A DNA stretch of 6,809 bases from positions 1 through 6,809 of the forward strand of contig JAICHT010000200.1 in assembly GCA_025924755.1 (NCBI GenBank), read 5' to 3'. Position 1 is the stretch's first letter. Every line of letters begins with the position of its first letter. The notes beneath the pieces were generated by a model. The model searched no databases. It saw only the letters and a program-made list of their open reading frames with translations, and had not been told where the DNA came from. Positions 6,003 to 6,809 of this stretch are shown here, in pieces. This DNA comes from Chitinophagaceae bacterium (GTDB lineage: Bacteria; Bacteroidota; Bacteroidia; Chitinophagales; Chitinophagaceae). The position numbers were made by a program, and so were the translations under genes.

Positions 6003-6809
6003 ATGTCAATGAAAAAAAAATCCTTTTTTATTGCCTCGCTTTCCGTATTGCTGCTTTGCGTGCTTGATGGTTATAGCCAGTCCGGCAATATAAAAAATCC
6101 TGACTGGGCATTACTTCCATTTACGAAAGCCGATAGTATTAATCCAATATTAAAACCAGACACTACTTTAGTATTTACCGATCCTATATCAAATCAAAAA
6201 GTTCATTGGGCAGAAAAAAATGTATTTAATCCTGCAGTGGTTATAAAAAACGATACGCTTTATTTATTGATACGGGCGCAGGACGGCAAAGGCACCTCGC
6301 GTATTGGTTTGCTTTATAGTGTAGATGGACTGCATTTTACAGCACATCCCACACCAGTATTTTATCCTGATAATGATGCGTATAAAAAATGGGAATGGCC
6401 GGGCGGTTGCGAAGACCCAAGAGTAGTGCAGGATAACAACGGAACTTACTATATGACGTATACCGGCTACGACGGCACCAATGCAAGACTATTAATAGCT
6501 ACGTCAAAAGATTTGTATCACTGGCAAAAAAGAGGGCCTGTATTTGCCAAAGCATATAGCGGGAAGTATAAAGATTTCTGGAGCAAGTCGGGCGCTATTG
6601 TTTCTACTTACAAAAACGGTAAAATAACCGCCACTAAAATCAACGGTAAATATTGGATGTATTGGGGCGACCAAAACATATGGGCCGCTACTTCTGATGA
6701 TCTTATTAACTGGACACCGGTGATCACTTCCGGTAATAAAAACATACCGGAAGAATTGCAGCGCGGCATTGCTAAAAAAGCACCCCAGTTACAAGTGGTA
6801 TTTGGCCCG
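6003..6809 (+). CDS. Secreted GH130-family glycosidase/phosphorylase (3' end beyond window)
   Basis: The frame stays open for 269 codons to the window edge, so the C-terminus is missing. A signal peptide is evident: MSMKKK, then a hydrophobic stretch to about residue 21, with likely signal peptidase I cleavage after GYS (25) before Gln. The mature part reads as the five-bladed beta-propeller of GH130 (formerly DUF377). Visible motifs are FNPAVV (75-80), LLIRAQDGKGTSRIGL (88-103), the hallmark GGCEDPRVV (134-142), YYMTYTGYDG (149-158), an ATSKDLYHW repeat (166-174), WSKSGAIV (193-200) and ATSDDLINW (229-237). The last two DL-x-x-W strings are blade-edge repeats. GH130 enzymes act on beta-mannosides by phosphorolysis or hydrolysis. 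A secreted form is more likely a hydrolase, since phosphate-dependent cleavage is usually cytoplasmic; this is inference. The ATG at 6009 (Met3) is an alternative start. It is too far from the carbonic anhydrase in function to suggest a shared pathway. Confidence 0.88.
   Translation, partial: MSMKKKSFFIASLSVLLLCVLDGYSQSGNIKNPDWALLPFTKADSINPILKPDTTLVFTDPISNQKVHWAEKNVFNPAVVIKNDTLYLLIRAQDGKGTSRIGLLYSVDGLHFTAHPTPVFYPDNDAYKKWEWPGGCEDPRVVQDNNGTYYMTYTGYDGTNARLLIATSKDLYHWQKRGPVFAKAYSGKYKDFWSKSGAIVSTYKNGKITATKINGKYWMYWGDQNIWAATSDDLINWTPVITSGNKNIPEELQRGIAKKAPQLQVVFGP

Overview
The window looks like a piece of a Bacteroidota chromosome, most likely a member of the Chitinophagaceae or a close relative. 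That placement is inference from protein style and gene content, not from a database search. Three things support it: start codons lack Shine-Dalgarno sequences and lie in A/T-rich leaders, the best promoter-like match has the Bacteroidota TAnnTTTG form, and the right edge carries a secreted GH130 glycosidase of the type common in Bacteroidota. Base composition is near 50% GC in the core genes I sampled and clearly lower in one small gene pair.

Layout. Six genes run leftward. From right to left in transcription order they are: an acetate/succinate transporter of the SatP (YaaH/GPR1/FUN34) family (4479-5093); acetyl-CoA synthetase Acs (2520-4445); a two-gene toxin-antitoxin-like cassette made of a DUF433 protein (2177-2413) and a DUF5615 PIN-like protein (1848-2180) with a 4-bp ATGA overlap; exodeoxyribonuclease III (988-1764); and a 3-hydroxyisobutyrate-dehydrogenase-family reductase (45-914). 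Two genes run rightward from a roughly 213-bp divergent promoter region: a beta-carbonic anhydrase (5307-5942) and a secreted GH130-family glycosidase cut by the window end (6003-6809).

How they fit together. SatP imports acetate and Acs activates it to acetyl-CoA; they are 33 bp apart and almost certainly one operon. The divergent carbonic anhydrase supplies bicarbonate for carboxylation reactions, which is compatible with acetate-based growth, but co-regulation is only a guess. The DUF433/DUF5615 pair is the accessory element. It is AT-rich, translationally coupled, and preceded by a 16-bp perfect palindrome placed where an autoregulatory operator would sit. Exonuclease III and the reductase are ordinary housekeeping or metabolic genes.

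Most of the window is conventional. I found no CRISPR array, tRNA, rRNA, insertion sequence or phage gene. The element most worth following up is the toxin-antitoxin-like pair with its putative operator. No wholly new system is evident.
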